Origin: Emticicia agri
GTDB lineage: Bacteria; Bacteroidota; Bacteroidia; Cytophagales; Spirosomataceae
DNA length: 64,000 bases
Assembly (NCBI RefSeq): GCF_004168285.1
Contig: NZ_SEWF01000037.1
Location: 1 to 64,000 of the forward strand
Direction of reading: 5' to 3'
This document shows, piece after piece, positions 31,322-40,205 of the stretch. Position 1 is the stretch's first letter; the number at the start of each line of letters is the position of its first letter. Made by a program: the position numbers and the translations under genes. The notes beneath the pieces were generated by a model. That model was not told the DNA's origin and ran no database searches. It was given only the letters and a program-made list of their open reading frames with translations.

Positions 31322-32215
31322 TTAATCAGGAGAGAGTTCCAATACAGTTTCATTATAAGCCGCAAATATGCCATAACCTCCTTTGATATTTGAATAACGA
31401 GGATATGGCGGAGAAAATGCTCGTTCTAATTCGAATGCTGTATAGCGGGTTCTGGAATACTCATAATAGCTTTTACTAAGGGTTCTGATTTGCCCCTCTA
31501 CTTTATCAATATCTTCTCCACCTAAATTGCGCTTTAAAAATATAGGATCAAGTTCGTAACCTCTCTTGAAATGATAAATACTTCCCTGAAAACATATATC
31601 ACTCATCATCAACTGTTGAGAATATTGAAAAAAGCAAGGAGAATCTGTACCACTAGCTTGTTCAATAGCAAAAGCAGTTAGTTCTGCTTTACGAATGTCC
31701 CTTACTGCAAAAAGGCTCACTGAAAAGAAATCCGAACCTGAATTATTATCCTTTAACGTAAGGAAGAACTTTTTAGCCGGCTTGCCTTTGTTTAGATTTG
31801 ATTCCATTTTTTCATCGAATTGATAAGATTCAATGACTGGTAAAGCCGGAATTACCTCTTCACCTGTAGTTATGGATGGTAGCGTAGGAGAGTTAACTTT
31901 TAAAGAATAGCTAAAGCCTGCTTTAGGCTTAAAATTACTGGCAGAGGTATAAATACCATTTGCGGTATATGTCAAATTTTCTATAAGAATAGTATTTTCA
32001 TATAAAAGTACTTCTGCATTATTAATCCCTTCTGTGTAAATTTCTTTGCCGGTGGGAGGGTATGTTTTAGATACCAAAACTTTAACGATTTCGCTCGGAC
32101 TTAGAATGGCATATACAACCATTTTATCACCTTCATAAGGTAATGGTATGGTTATCTCTCTCTCTTTACAACCATTGAAGAGTAAAATTAAAAGAAACAG
32201 GATTATTTTTTTCAT
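31322..32215 (-). CDS. DUF4249 outer-membrane lipoprotein
   Basis: The 297-residue protein starts MKKIILFLLILLFNGCKERE, a lipoprotein signal with Cys16. The mature part, with YEGDKMVVYAILSPSEIVKV, a TYPPTG segment and INNAEVLLYENTILIENL, matches DUF4249 proteins, which partner TonB-dependent receptors in Bacteroidota. Its start overlaps the receptor's stop by 4 bp, so the two are translationally coupled. It probably forms the surface lid or substrate-capture part of the complex. The substrate is unknown. Confidence 0.85.
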   Translation of the reverse strand: MKKIILFLLILLFNGCKEREITIPLPYEGDKMVVYAILSPSEIVKVLVSKTYPPTGKEIYTEGINNAEVLLYENTILIENLTYTANGIYTSASNFKPKAGFSYSLKVNSPTLPSITTGEEVIPALPVIESYQFDEKMESNLNKGKPAKKFFLTLKDNNSGSDFFSVSLFAVRDIRKAELTAFAIEQASGTDSPCFFQYSQQLMMSDICFQGSIYHFKRGYELDPIFLKRNLGGEDIDKVEGQIRTLSKSYYEYSRTRYTAFELERAFSPPYPRYSNIKGGYGIFAAYNETVLELSPD

Positions 32216-34593
32216 CTTAATTTTAATGAGTAACTGACAAATGGCAAAAATGGAATAATTCCTACCTGATACAATTTATTTTCGATACCCTTAATACTAT
32301 CTGAAGTCGCAAAGGGGTAAGGCTGCCAATGTGTTTTCAGATAATAAGCATTATGTCTATTATAAGCATTATATATTCCAAGACTTAAAGTAGCATCTCT
32401 ATGACGCCGGGTTGTCCATTGAAAGCTATAACTTATATCTAAACGGTGGTAAGCAGGCATTCTATAGTTGTTCCGATTGCCATATATCTCAATAACAGAC
32501 CCACCAAGCGTAAAATCTCTTTCAAGAAAGTATCTGGCAAGGGCTATAGGAACAGTAGTCGGTTGCCCACTCTGGTAATTCCACGATACATTAAATGAAC
32601 TTCTGCCATTCTCCGGTTTATAATTAAGCACTATTGCTATTATATGGCGTCTGTCAAAATTGGCTGCATACCAGTTGCCATCATTAATATTGGTAAACTT
32701 TCGCTCATTTTTTGCATAGGTGTAAGCAATCCAGCCATTTAAAACGCCCTCTGCCTTGTTCAGAAAAAACTCTAGACCCTTTACTCTGCCAATTCCATTT
32801 TTTTCTATCAGGTTTTCCCATGATGTATTAAAATTGGAGAAAAGATTTTTCCCATCAGCATAATCAATCAGGTTTCTGAAATCTTTTTTATAGGCCTCAA
32901 TAGTTAGTTCAATATGTTGTTTCGGAAAAGATTTGGTTAAGCCTACTGAGAACATTTCAGAATTAGATGGACCGATATTGTCTGTAGAAGGCACCCAGAC
33001 ATCATTCGGAAAGCCAACTCCATTACTACTTAGTAGGTGAATGAACTGATTCATTTGCGAATATCCTCCTTTAATAGCAATATGCTGTGGTAATAAGATA
33101 TTCGCACTTACTCTGGGTTCAAGCCGGTTGAAAGTATTATTCCGAACCCTATAAAAGACCTGTCTGAGTCCTATATTGGTTGATAGCCATTTCGTGAAAT
33201 TCAGCTCATTTTCTATAAATACACTGTATTCATTGGCTGTTAAAGCAGCTGTAATTTTTTTAAGAGAATCTGTAAAGACTGGTTGAGAAGTTCTTAGAGA
33301 AGTGGGGGTATATAAATGATTAGTAGCTTCAAGACCAAACTTTATCTGATAAAATGAAAGTGGGAACCACTCAACTGAGGCCTTGCCCGACCAATCCCGA
33401 ATGCTTGAAGTATTGAAAAGGTAGTCTTTTTCTTTCCATTGAGTATTTTCTTTTTGATAACTGGTACTTCCGAGTGTATAATGATAGTCGGAAAAGCTAC
33501 CAATGGCTTTCAGGAAAACCTTGGGGTGTATGATATAATTTAATCTGACACTACTAATGAGGTTACCCCAATTAAGATTCACTTTCCCCCGATCATTAAC
33601 CAGACCATCCTGAGATATTAAAAAATCATTTCCATGATAGATACTCGCAAAAACCTGTGTTTTTTTATTGATTTGATGATTAATTTTAGCGTTTATATCG
33701 TATAACCAATAATTGAAAGAATTTTCCGCTTTACCGAGTTTGAAAGCAATGATGGCAGGTAATAAAATCGGGGTTAATGTAGAAGTACGGGCAGAAACCA
33801 TATAAGAAGATTTGCCCCAGTATTTCTGTGACAAAGGCCCCTCAAATAGAATTTTGGAACCTATCAGACCTATTGTCAGCTCCTGTTTTTTCTTTCGGTT
33901 ATTCCCTTCTTTCATGGATATATCCAGCACAGAGGATAATCTCCCTCCGTATTGAGCCGGAAAACCTGCTTTGTATAAGGATACATTTTTGATAGCATCG
34001 GTATTAAATATAGATACCAGACCAAACAAATGGGAGGCATTATACACGGTGGCATCATCTATTAAAATAAGATTCTGGTCAGGGCTGCCCCCTCTGACTA
34101 ATAACCCCGAGGTACCTTCATTACCAGTGCTTACTCCGGGAGTCATAGCTAATGCTTTTAGAATATCAGATTCGCCAAATAAAATTGGAATTTCCTTTAA
34201 CCTTGCAACAGGGATACTGGTAACGCCAATAGGCGTTCTTTGTAGTTTTTGTTGTTCTGTAGTTTTTACAATTACTTCTTCTAAAGCTTGTTCTTTGGGC
34301 GATAATGCAATATATATGGTTGAGTCTTTATTCAGATTGATAGACAATATAGTCGATTCATAACCAATAAATGAGATTTTTAACTGAGCAGATTTTTGGT
34401 TGAGAGAGAGAACAAAATACCCGTATTTATTGGTGAATTGCCCTGCTTTTGAATGTTCTTCAAAAACAGATGCTCCTATTAGGGCTTCACCAGTATTGGC
34501 ATCAGTAACAAAGCCACTTATATTGTATCGGGTAGTTTGTCCGAAACTTTTAGAAAAAAATATAAAAATGAATAGAATAGCAAGTTTATTCAT
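32212..34593 (-). CDS. TonB-dependent receptor with carboxypeptidase-like N-domain (DUF4249 partner)
   Basis: The 793-residue protein has a signal peptide (MNKLAILFIFIFFSKSFGQ), a CarboxypepD_reg-like domain (ISGFVTDANTGEALIGASVF), a plug (ALAMTPGVSTGNEGTSGLLV, LILIDDATVYNASHLFGLVS, SLYKAGFPAQYGGRLSSVLD) and a TonB-receptor barrel. It carries substrates across the outer membrane using energy from TonB/ExbBD. It is followed without gap by the DUF4249 gene. No SusD is present, so this is a receptor/DUF4249 pair rather than a SusCD system. The lipoprotein and atypical LuxR regulator upstream may be part of the same unit. Confidence 0.9.
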   Translation of the reverse strand: MNKLAILFIFIFFSKSFGQTTRYNISGFVTDANTGEALIGASVFEEHSKAGQFTNKYGYFVLSLNQKSAQLKISFIGYESTILSINLNKDSTIYIALSPKEQALEEVIVKTTEQQKLQRTPIGVTSIPVARLKEIPILFGESDILKALAMTPGVSTGNEGTSGLLVRGGSPDQNLILIDDATVYNASHLFGLVSIFNTDAIKNVSLYKAGFPAQYGGRLSSVLDISMKEGNNRKKKQELTIGLIGSKILFEGPLSQKYWGKSSYMVSARTSTLTPILLPAIIAFKLGKAENSFNYWLYDINAKINHQINKKTQVFASIYHGNDFLISQDGLVNDRGKVNLNWGNLISSVRLNYIIHPKVFLKAIGSFSDYHYTLGSTSYQKENTQWKEKDYLFNTSSIRDWSGKASVEWFPLSFYQIKFGLEATNHLYTPTSLRTSQPVFTDSLKKITAALTANEYSVFIENELNFTKWLSTNIGLRQVFYRVRNNTFNRLEPRVSANILLPQHIAIKGGYSQMNQFIHLLSSNGVGFPNDVWVPSTDNIGPSNSEMFSVGLTKSFPKQHIELTIEAYKKDFRNLIDYADGKNLFSNFNTSWENLIEKNGIGRVKGLEFFLNKAEGVLNGWIAYTYAKNERKFTNINDGNWYAANFDRRHIIAIVLNYKPENGRSSFNVSWNYQSGQPTTVPIALARYFLERDFTLGGSVIEIYGNRNNYRMPAYHRLDISYSFQWTTRRHRDATLSLGIYNAYNRHNAYYLKTHWQPYPFATSDSIKGIENKLYQVGIIPFLPFVSYSLKLR

Positions 34594-34751
34594 AAATTTG
34601 AAATTTACCCATTCGTTACCCAGATAACGAATGGGATATTACTCAAGTAGTGGTAAGCCTTATAATTGGGCTCATCCTGAGTTTTCGTTTAGCTTTACCC
34701 AATGGTAAAACGCAAACTAAATTGTTGAATTTATGGATTCTGACAGATACA

Positions 34752-35717
34752 TTAGTATGGGGTCGTACCTATTTTTCCCTTTACTCTTACCCAAACACTA
34801 TAAACTGCAAGTCCAGTACCGCCTGGGCTGTCTAAATCTGTTTCATAATCTATTGTCGCTCTGTTAGAATAGGGGCCATCATCTAAACTAAAACTTACAT
34901 TAATAGCTCCTTCTCGCTTCAACTCAGTAGCATTTTCACCAAACCAAATAAAGAATGACTTTTTTTCATGCATTGCTGTTGCATTCATCCTCATAAATAT
35001 ATGTTCATTTAGTGCACAAGTTGTGCCTCTGCATTTATAAAGGTTATAATCAGCCGAAAATCTTTTATCGCCATCATAATATGTCGTACAATGTTCACGT
35101 TGAGAAATTTCTTTAGTTTTTGCGTTAGATTTAATATGTTCTACTACAATTTTAGAAGAACGTACATTACTTAGAGACTCTCCATTCTTATAACGCAAAA
35201 AATCTGTCTCCTTATAATTCTCAAACTTGGTTATTTTATCTCTGGTATACTTTATGGCATCTTTACCAACTATTACAAATCCTTCTTTGTTGTATAAAGA
35301 ACCATACGCATTTCCGTCAACTTGCTTAACAAGTCTTTTATTTACCCCGTCAAAATCAGGAATAAGAGTGGCAAAGTCTTCATATCCCTTCACTGAACTT
35401 GTTTTAGATATTTTTTCTATATCTGCTTCGGTAAGGTTATTAAATGCTGTTCTTTGCGATACAAAACCCGGAAGTTGGTTTTCCCAATTGTCCAATTCCT
35501 CTTCGGTTCTCATTTTTCTTAAAAGAGCCCATGTATCCATAAAATGTGCTTCATCAACAAATTTTAATTTGCCATTTACCACAGTAATTTTTTTTGCTTG
35601 TTTTGATGGTTGTGGTTCGGTTTGTGAAGACTGATCTTTACATGAGACTAAGAAGTAAAAAGAACAACTTACAGCAAATAATGCTATAAGCAATTTTGAA
35701 AATGAATGTTTTTTCAT
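34752..35717 (-). CDS. Hypothetical lipoprotein (321 aa)
   Basis: The N-terminus has a lipoprotein signal ending in FLVSCKDQSSQTEP with Cys at about 26, followed by a Gln/Pro-rich linker. The body has FVDEAHFMDTWALLRKMRTE near 55-75 and a Cys-containing RGTTCALNEHIFMRM region that looks like a beta-rich surface domain. I do not recognise a definite family; DUF4848-like proteins have a similar start, from memory only. It lies 158 bp upstream of the receptor gene on the same strand. Confidence 0.65.
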   Translation of the reverse strand: MKKHSFSKLLIALFAVSCSFYFLVSCKDQSSQTEPQPSKQAKKITVVNGKLKFVDEAHFMDTWALLRKMRTEEELDNWENQLPGFVSQRTAFNNLTEADIEKISKTSSVKGYEDFATLIPDFDGVNKRLVKQVDGNAYGSLYNKEGFVIVGKDAIKYTRDKITKFENYKETDFLRYKNGESLSNVRSSKIVVEHIKSNAKTKEISQREHCTTYYDGDKRFSADYNLYKCRGTTCALNEHIFMRMNATAMHEKKSFFIWFGENATELKREGAINVSFSLDDGPYSNRATIDYETDLDSPGGTGLAVYSVWVRVKGKIGTTPY

Positions 35718-35864
35718 AAATTTAAATGTTTAATTGTAAAAAGATTAAATAGTAAGCCCCTGGTCTGCCAAGATTTTCGGGGCTTACTTATAAGCAAAAA
35801 TAGAAGAGAAGATAGCAGTAATCAATAAGTGAAAACACCGAAATTTATTTAGGTATAAGTGATT

Positions 35865-36533
35865 TCACCTATCAAATGCAGATGGAGAATCTTTATACAA
35901 TTGCGAAGCTATTTGTCTTAACTCTCTTGAGCCAGTCAAATCTAATTTCTTGATGATATTGTTTTTGTGTGCCTCAACCGTCTTTTCACAGATAAAAAGT
36001 ATTTCAGCAATCCGCTTGATTGAATAATTATAACTTAACAAGCGTAAAGTTTCATTCTCTCGTTTACTTAATTGATTTAATAAAGTAATGCGGTTATTAA
36101 AAACAGGGCTCTGTATTTTTTTTATTAGTAGAGGCGAAATATATCTCTCTCCTTTAATAAAACATTGGATACAGTTTATTAAGGATTCATTAAAAGTGTC
36201 TTTTAAATAATAAGCATCTGCATTAGTAAATATTGCACTAATCATTGATGGTTTATCTAAATCTGATAGGCAAAGAATACATTTAGTGCATAAATGGAGA
36301 GTAGATTTAATTTTACGGATTAGCTCTATTCCGGATTTCCCCTCTAAAATTACAAAGTCAGGTTTTGTATTAAGTATTTTTTGAAAGATTGACTTCTCAT
36401 TTTCAATTGTCAGAGAAATATGTAAGCCATACCTGGACGAATCATTTAATAAAGTAACTATATCTTTATAATTCTGGATAGCAGATAGTATAGAAATTTC
36501 TTGTGATGAATTCATAGCTTTAGTCATGTGCAA
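35865..36533 (-). CDS. LuxR/NarL-type regulator with degenerate receiver domain
   Basis: The C-terminal 65 residues (LSKRENETLRLLSYNYSIKR and EKTVEAHKNNIIKKL) form a clear LuxR helix-turn-helix. The N-terminal half has receiver-like spacing, but PDFVILEGKSGIELI places Glu64 where the phospho-acceptor Asp is usual, and the acidic pair expected near residue 10-15 is absent. The lysine in YYLKDTF is kept. I infer an atypical, phosphorylation-independent or constitutively active regulator. No kinase is adjacent. The start may be any of the Met residues at 1, 3 or 7. It precedes the lipoprotein and receptor genes and may control them. Confidence 0.75.
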   Translation of the reverse strand: MHMTKAMNSSQEISILSAIQNYKDIVTLLNDSSRYGLHISLTIENEKSIFQKILNTKPDFVILEGKSGIELIRKIKSTLHLCTKCILCLSDLDKPSMISAIFTNADAYYLKDTFNESLINCIQCFIKGERYISPLLIKKIQSPVFNNRITLLNQLSKRENETLRLLSYNYSIKRIAEILFICEKTVEAHKNNIIKKLDLTGSRELRQIASQLYKDSPSAFDR

Positions 36534-36663
36534 AAAGTGTCATGACAAAAATACAAAAAAATACATTTAAAGGAAAACTTCCTGATTTTAAATGTAATGT
36601 TCCTGAGTTTCTAAACTATGGAATATCATCAGTTTAGAGAGAAGTTTTCAATGCATTCTACCC

Positions 36664-37278
36664 TCAAAACCGATGAAAACTATAATAAGCCCCTAAATTA
36701 ATTCTGGCTTCGGTATCTCTGTAATAGCTCTGATAGGCTGCTTCGAGTCCTAATCTGAAATGCCTGGAAATACTATATCTGTATTCAAGTCCGGCACCAA
36801 AACCCATTGATAGTTTTTTCTGATAAAAAGGCGGGTTCGGAATGTATTCTAATCCGGTAGGTGGGTTCTGGGTTGGATTCAGTCTGAATCCTCCATATCT
36901 GAATTGTGTAGACCTTGCAGCCAAAACAGAAGCATTGATACCCCAGAAATGCGATTGCCGTTTGAAGATACCCACCAAAAAGCCAACATTCAACTTTTGT
37001 GAGCTACTTTGCAGATAAGAAATGGTATAGGGATTATTGGGTACACCAAAATATTCTGAACTGTTATAGCTTTGCGCATTGGCGAAACTTAGTTGCGATT
37101 GAAACGCAATCAGTTTAGTGAGTTGTCGCTCATATTTAGGTGTAAGATGATAGCCTTTTACATCACCCGTTCCAAATGAGGTAAAGCCTCCTGATACACC
37201 TATGGTATTTTTAAATTCAGTCTGAGCTAAAGAAGAAAAGCTGATAAAGGTCAGCAGCAAAATAGTTGTTGTTTTCAT
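36664..37278 (-). CDS. Outer-membrane beta-barrel protein, paralogue B (204 aa)
   Basis: Close paralogue of the protein at 30630-31238: same signal peptide type (MKTTTILLLTFISFSSLAQ), same length, and shared NTIGVSGGFTSFGTGDVKGY, SYLQSSSQKLN and GFGAGLEYRYSISRHF stretches. Differences cluster in the loop regions around residues 70-85 and 118-140. The fold is a small outer-membrane barrel. It is separated from copy A by 5.4 kb holding unrelated genes. Role unknown. Confidence 0.75.
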   Translation of the reverse strand: MKTTTILLLTFISFSSLAQTEFKNTIGVSGGFTSFGTGDVKGYHLTPKYERQLTKLIAFQSQLSFANAQSYNSSEYFGVPNNPYTISYLQSSSQKLNVGFLVGIFKRQSHFWGINASVLAARSTQFRYGGFRLNPTQNPPTGLEYIPNPPFYQKKLSMGFGAGLEYRYSISRHFRLGLEAAYQSYYRDTEARINLGAYYSFHRF

Positions 37279-37333
37279 AGATGTGGTTTTTGAATGATAC
37301 TTTAGTCAGATGCAAAATATTATTTGGTAAATG

Positions 37334-37430
37334 CCTCACCCCAACCCCTCCGCGCGGCGTCCGCTCCTGAAAAAGGAGAGGGGCTAAAAGTCTCCCTCTC
37401 CTGCAGGAGAGGGAGATTTAGAGGGTGAGG
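37334..37430. repeat. CCTCACCC-bounded palindromic repeat (97 bp)
   Basis: CCTCACCC (37334-37341) and GGGTGAGG (37423-37430) bound a GC-rich stretch with inner hairpins, including the 20-bp perfect palindrome CCCTCTCCTGCAGGAGAGGG. A related element lies at 58297-58385. The base composition contrasts sharply with the flanking DNA. Confidence 0.6.
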
Positions 37431-37503
37431 AGAAATTGGAACGAAATATTATTTGGTATGAAAAATTTTAGAAAAACCTCCATAAAATTATTCCTTAGCT
37501 ATC

Positions 37504-39531
37504 TCATTCGGTCAGAATCTCCAGATTCTTAATTCTGGTCGGAAACCATACCCGCATTTCTCCTTGTCCACGATTAGAACGGGCATAGTAGGGGATAAGT
37601 ACCAAAGGCTGAGTGGTAGTATTAACCGAGAAATCATCAAGAATATTAATCGCACTGGCTTTACCTTTCAGCGTCATGACTCCATTCAGCAAATTCGGCT
37701 GAAAACTGGTCTGAAACTGTTGTTTTTCAGGCACTATCAGGTTTGAGGTATGCCCGTTATTATCAGCAAATTCGGCACAATATACTATCGGGCCGTATTC
37801 AATCGCTATCTTGCCGATATTATCTTTTACTTTGGCATGGGCAATGGTCTGTCGCACTTCCATCGGTAAATCAATCTCTATTACATCTCCTTTTTTCCAG
37901 AGCCTTTCAATGGCTATATACCCATTCTCAGATTTTAATGCCTGTGGCTGACCGTTTACTTTTACTGAAACTTCTTTCACCAATGTTCCTTTATAGGCAT
38001 ATAAATCTGTCGGGAAAGCCTGGTTTTTTGCCCAGCCGGGTATACGCACATACATGGCATAGAATAAGCCTTTTTTGTTTTGTGGCTCAACATTAATTTT
38101 GATATTGCCCTCCCAGGGGTAATTGGTTGTCTGGGTAATGGTTACGGTTTCTTTAGGGGCTACTTCCAGCGTGGTGGTATTGCTCACAAATAAATTGACA
38201 TATACCCGATTGTCTTTCTGTGCATAGATATATCCCGGAATAGAGGGCATAAATCGGCAGATATTGGTGGGGCAGCACGAACAGGTAAACCAGGGCGAAC
38301 GCTTGTTTTCTCCGGTCAGTTTGCCGTTTTTAACGGTATATTCCATCGGGTTTTCGTAGTTGAAGGTTTTACCGTCTAATCCGATACCGCTGATTAAGCC
38401 ATTATATAAAGTACGTTCTAAAATATCAATATACTTGGCATCGCCGTACATCATAAACATCCGGTGATTCCAGTAAACGCTCGAAATAGCCGCACAGGTT
38501 TCGCAGTAGGCACTATGATTCGATAACTCGTAGTCAGGTCCGAAGCCCTCCCAGTTACCTGCTTGTCCTAATCCTCCGGTAATATAGGTTTTCTTCGTAA
38601 AAGCATTGTCCCATATTTTGGTAATGGCAGTCAGGTATTCTAAATTATTGGTGAGCGAAGCCACATCGGCCATGCCTGCATACAGGTATCCTGCCCTCAC
38701 CGAGTGCCCTACGGCTTCGGTTTGTTGTACAACAGGGATATTATCCTGCCAGTAGGCACCTGTTTGCCATACGGTGGCTTCTTTATCGCCTGTTTTCTTT
38801 TCATAGGTTCTTTTCCCCCGGCAATCAATAAAGAATTTAGACAGGTTAAGGTATTCTTTCTTGCCCGTAATTCTGTACAACTTTACCAGACCTATTTCAA
38901 TTACCTGATGCCCGGGTGCTACGTCCTTTTTACCCGGCCCGAAAACCGTAAGCAGGTGGTCGGCATTTTTGAGGGCAATCGTAAGCATATTCTTTTTGCC
39001 TGTGGCCAGATAATGGGCTGAGGCTGCTTCATAAAAATGCCCCATATTGTATAACTCATGGCTGAGTTCATGTTCTTTTTCGTAGCGTTCTTTGCCAATC
39101 CAGGGGTGGCTGGTGTCGCCCATTGTACGGGTTGTGTACAAATACCCATCAGGTTCCTGTGCCTTACCTATGAGGGTAATCAGTGAATCAAGATAGGTAT
39201 CCAGTTTCGCATCGTATTTTACATGAAGCGAATAAGCAGCTCCTTCAATGATTTTGTAAATATCCGAGTCATCAAACGGATAGGTTGTACAGAGTTTACC
39301 TGTATGGGCTACTGCCTGTTCAAAGTTTTTGATACGCCCGGTTTCTTTTGATTTCTGAAACGACCACGGAATAGTAACTGTACGATTGATTTCCAGTTTG
39401 GGCAACCAGAAATTATCATTCAGTTTTACTTTCGTAAAAGGTACACCGCTATAAGGATAATCTTTCTGGAATTGCCCTAAAGACAAAAAAGAAACGAAAC
39501 TGAAAGCAATAGAAATAATGACACGTTTCAT
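37504..39531 (-). CDS. Glycoside hydrolase family 127 (beta-L-arabinofuranosidase)
   Basis: The 675-residue enzyme has a signal peptide (MKRVIISIAFSFVSFLSLGQ) and an (alpha/alpha)6 barrel followed by beta domains. Active-site features follow Bifidobacterium HypBA1: Glu328 in NWEGF, AYCETC (Glu344, Cys346) and CSCCPTNICR with the Cys419-Cys420 pair, which hold zinc and supply the Cys nucleophile. It removes beta-L-arabinofuranose from arabinan or plant glycoproteins, in the periplasm or outside. A sulfatase, GH30 and CE15-like enzyme nearby suggest plant-cell-wall use. It is followed by a secreted protein gene upstream on the same strand (34-bp gap). Confidence 0.9.
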   Translation of the reverse strand: MKRVIISIAFSFVSFLSLGQFQKDYPYSGVPFTKVKLNDNFWLPKLEINRTVTIPWSFQKSKETGRIKNFEQAVAHTGKLCTTYPFDDSDIYKIIEGAAYSLHVKYDAKLDTYLDSLITLIGKAQEPDGYLYTTRTMGDTSHPWIGKERYEKEHELSHELYNMGHFYEAASAHYLATGKKNMLTIALKNADHLLTVFGPGKKDVAPGHQVIEIGLVKLYRITGKKEYLNLSKFFIDCRGKRTYEKKTGDKEATVWQTGAYWQDNIPVVQQTEAVGHSVRAGYLYAGMADVASLTNNLEYLTAITKIWDNAFTKKTYITGGLGQAGNWEGFGPDYELSNHSAYCETCAAISSVYWNHRMFMMYGDAKYIDILERTLYNGLISGIGLDGKTFNYENPMEYTVKNGKLTGENKRSPWFTCSCCPTNICRFMPSIPGYIYAQKDNRVYVNLFVSNTTTLEVAPKETVTITQTTNYPWEGNIKINVEPQNKKGLFYAMYVRIPGWAKNQAFPTDLYAYKGTLVKEVSVKVNGQPQALKSENGYIAIERLWKKGDVIEIDLPMEVRQTIAHAKVKDNIGKIAIEYGPIVYCAEFADNNGHTSNLIVPEKQQFQTSFQPNLLNGVMTLKGKASAINILDDFSVNTTTQPLVLIPYYARSNRGQGEMRVWFPTRIKNLEILTE

Positions 39532-39565
39532 AGAAATAGGGTATAGTTTAGGTAGGTTGTCAGCG

Positions 39566-39997
39566 TTAGTTAAGGTCTTTGCTATTTAGTTTTACTATCT
39601 CTTTGGTTTTGATGGCATTGTCTAAAGTTATCCAGCCACGAAAATCGTTTCCTACTTTAAACTCTGCATAACAAACTTTATTGAGTCCTTCTGTTATGAG
39701 ATAGGTTTCGTTGATAAGCACCAATCTATTTGACCATTCAATACTCAATCTGAATTTTTCCAATTCACGTATTCCCTCGAAAACTCCAAAACGTCTGTGT
39801 AAAAAAGAGAATTTTTGATTCGTATTTGCCGGTTGTCCGATAGTAATGGTGTCTCCTTTAGCAAAATTTACCCCTGAGACTGTGCAGGTAGGAACTTTCA
39901 TTTTCTCGTATTCTTTTTCTGCGTTTTTTTTAGAATCCTGACCCATTGAGGTTGAGGCGCTAAAGGCCAGTAATATAAATAGCATTTTTGTTTTCAT
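39566..39997 (-). CDS. Hypothetical secreted protein (143 aa)
   Basis: A signal peptide (MKTKMLFILLAFSASTSMGQ) is followed by a Lys/Glu-rich stretch and then a beta-rich body with VSGVNFAKGDTITIGQPANT. No enzyme motif or family is recognised. It lies 34 bp upstream of the GH127 gene on the same strand, so the two may be co-transcribed, with a possible accessory role. Confidence 0.6.
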   Translation of the reverse strand: MKTKMLFILLAFSASTSMGQDSKKNAEKEYEKMKVPTCTVSGVNFAKGDTITIGQPANTNQKFSFLHRRFGVFEGIRELEKFRLSIEWSNRLVLINETYLITEGLNKVCYAEFKVGNDFRGWITLDNAIKTKEIVKLNSKDLN

Positions 39998-40205
39998 AGT
40001 TGTAGTAGATAATTTAATTGTTTTGAAGATTCAGTTTTTTAGGAAAACAGCCCCTTTGTTATTCTGCCAATAAATATAACAGATTTTAAAAATACCAGCA
40101 ATAAAAGCAGGAATATCTGCTAAAAGAACAATTAGACAGGTACCCGTTTGGGAAGATGCCTTTTTTTCTGAATATTTGCAGCTACAACATTCAACCTCTT
40201 CTCTA

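Noticed and set aside
32212-34593. Calling the receptor a SusC of a polysaccharide utilisation locus
   Set aside because: There is no SusD gene next to it; the partner is a DUF4249 lipoprotein, which defines a different receptor class.
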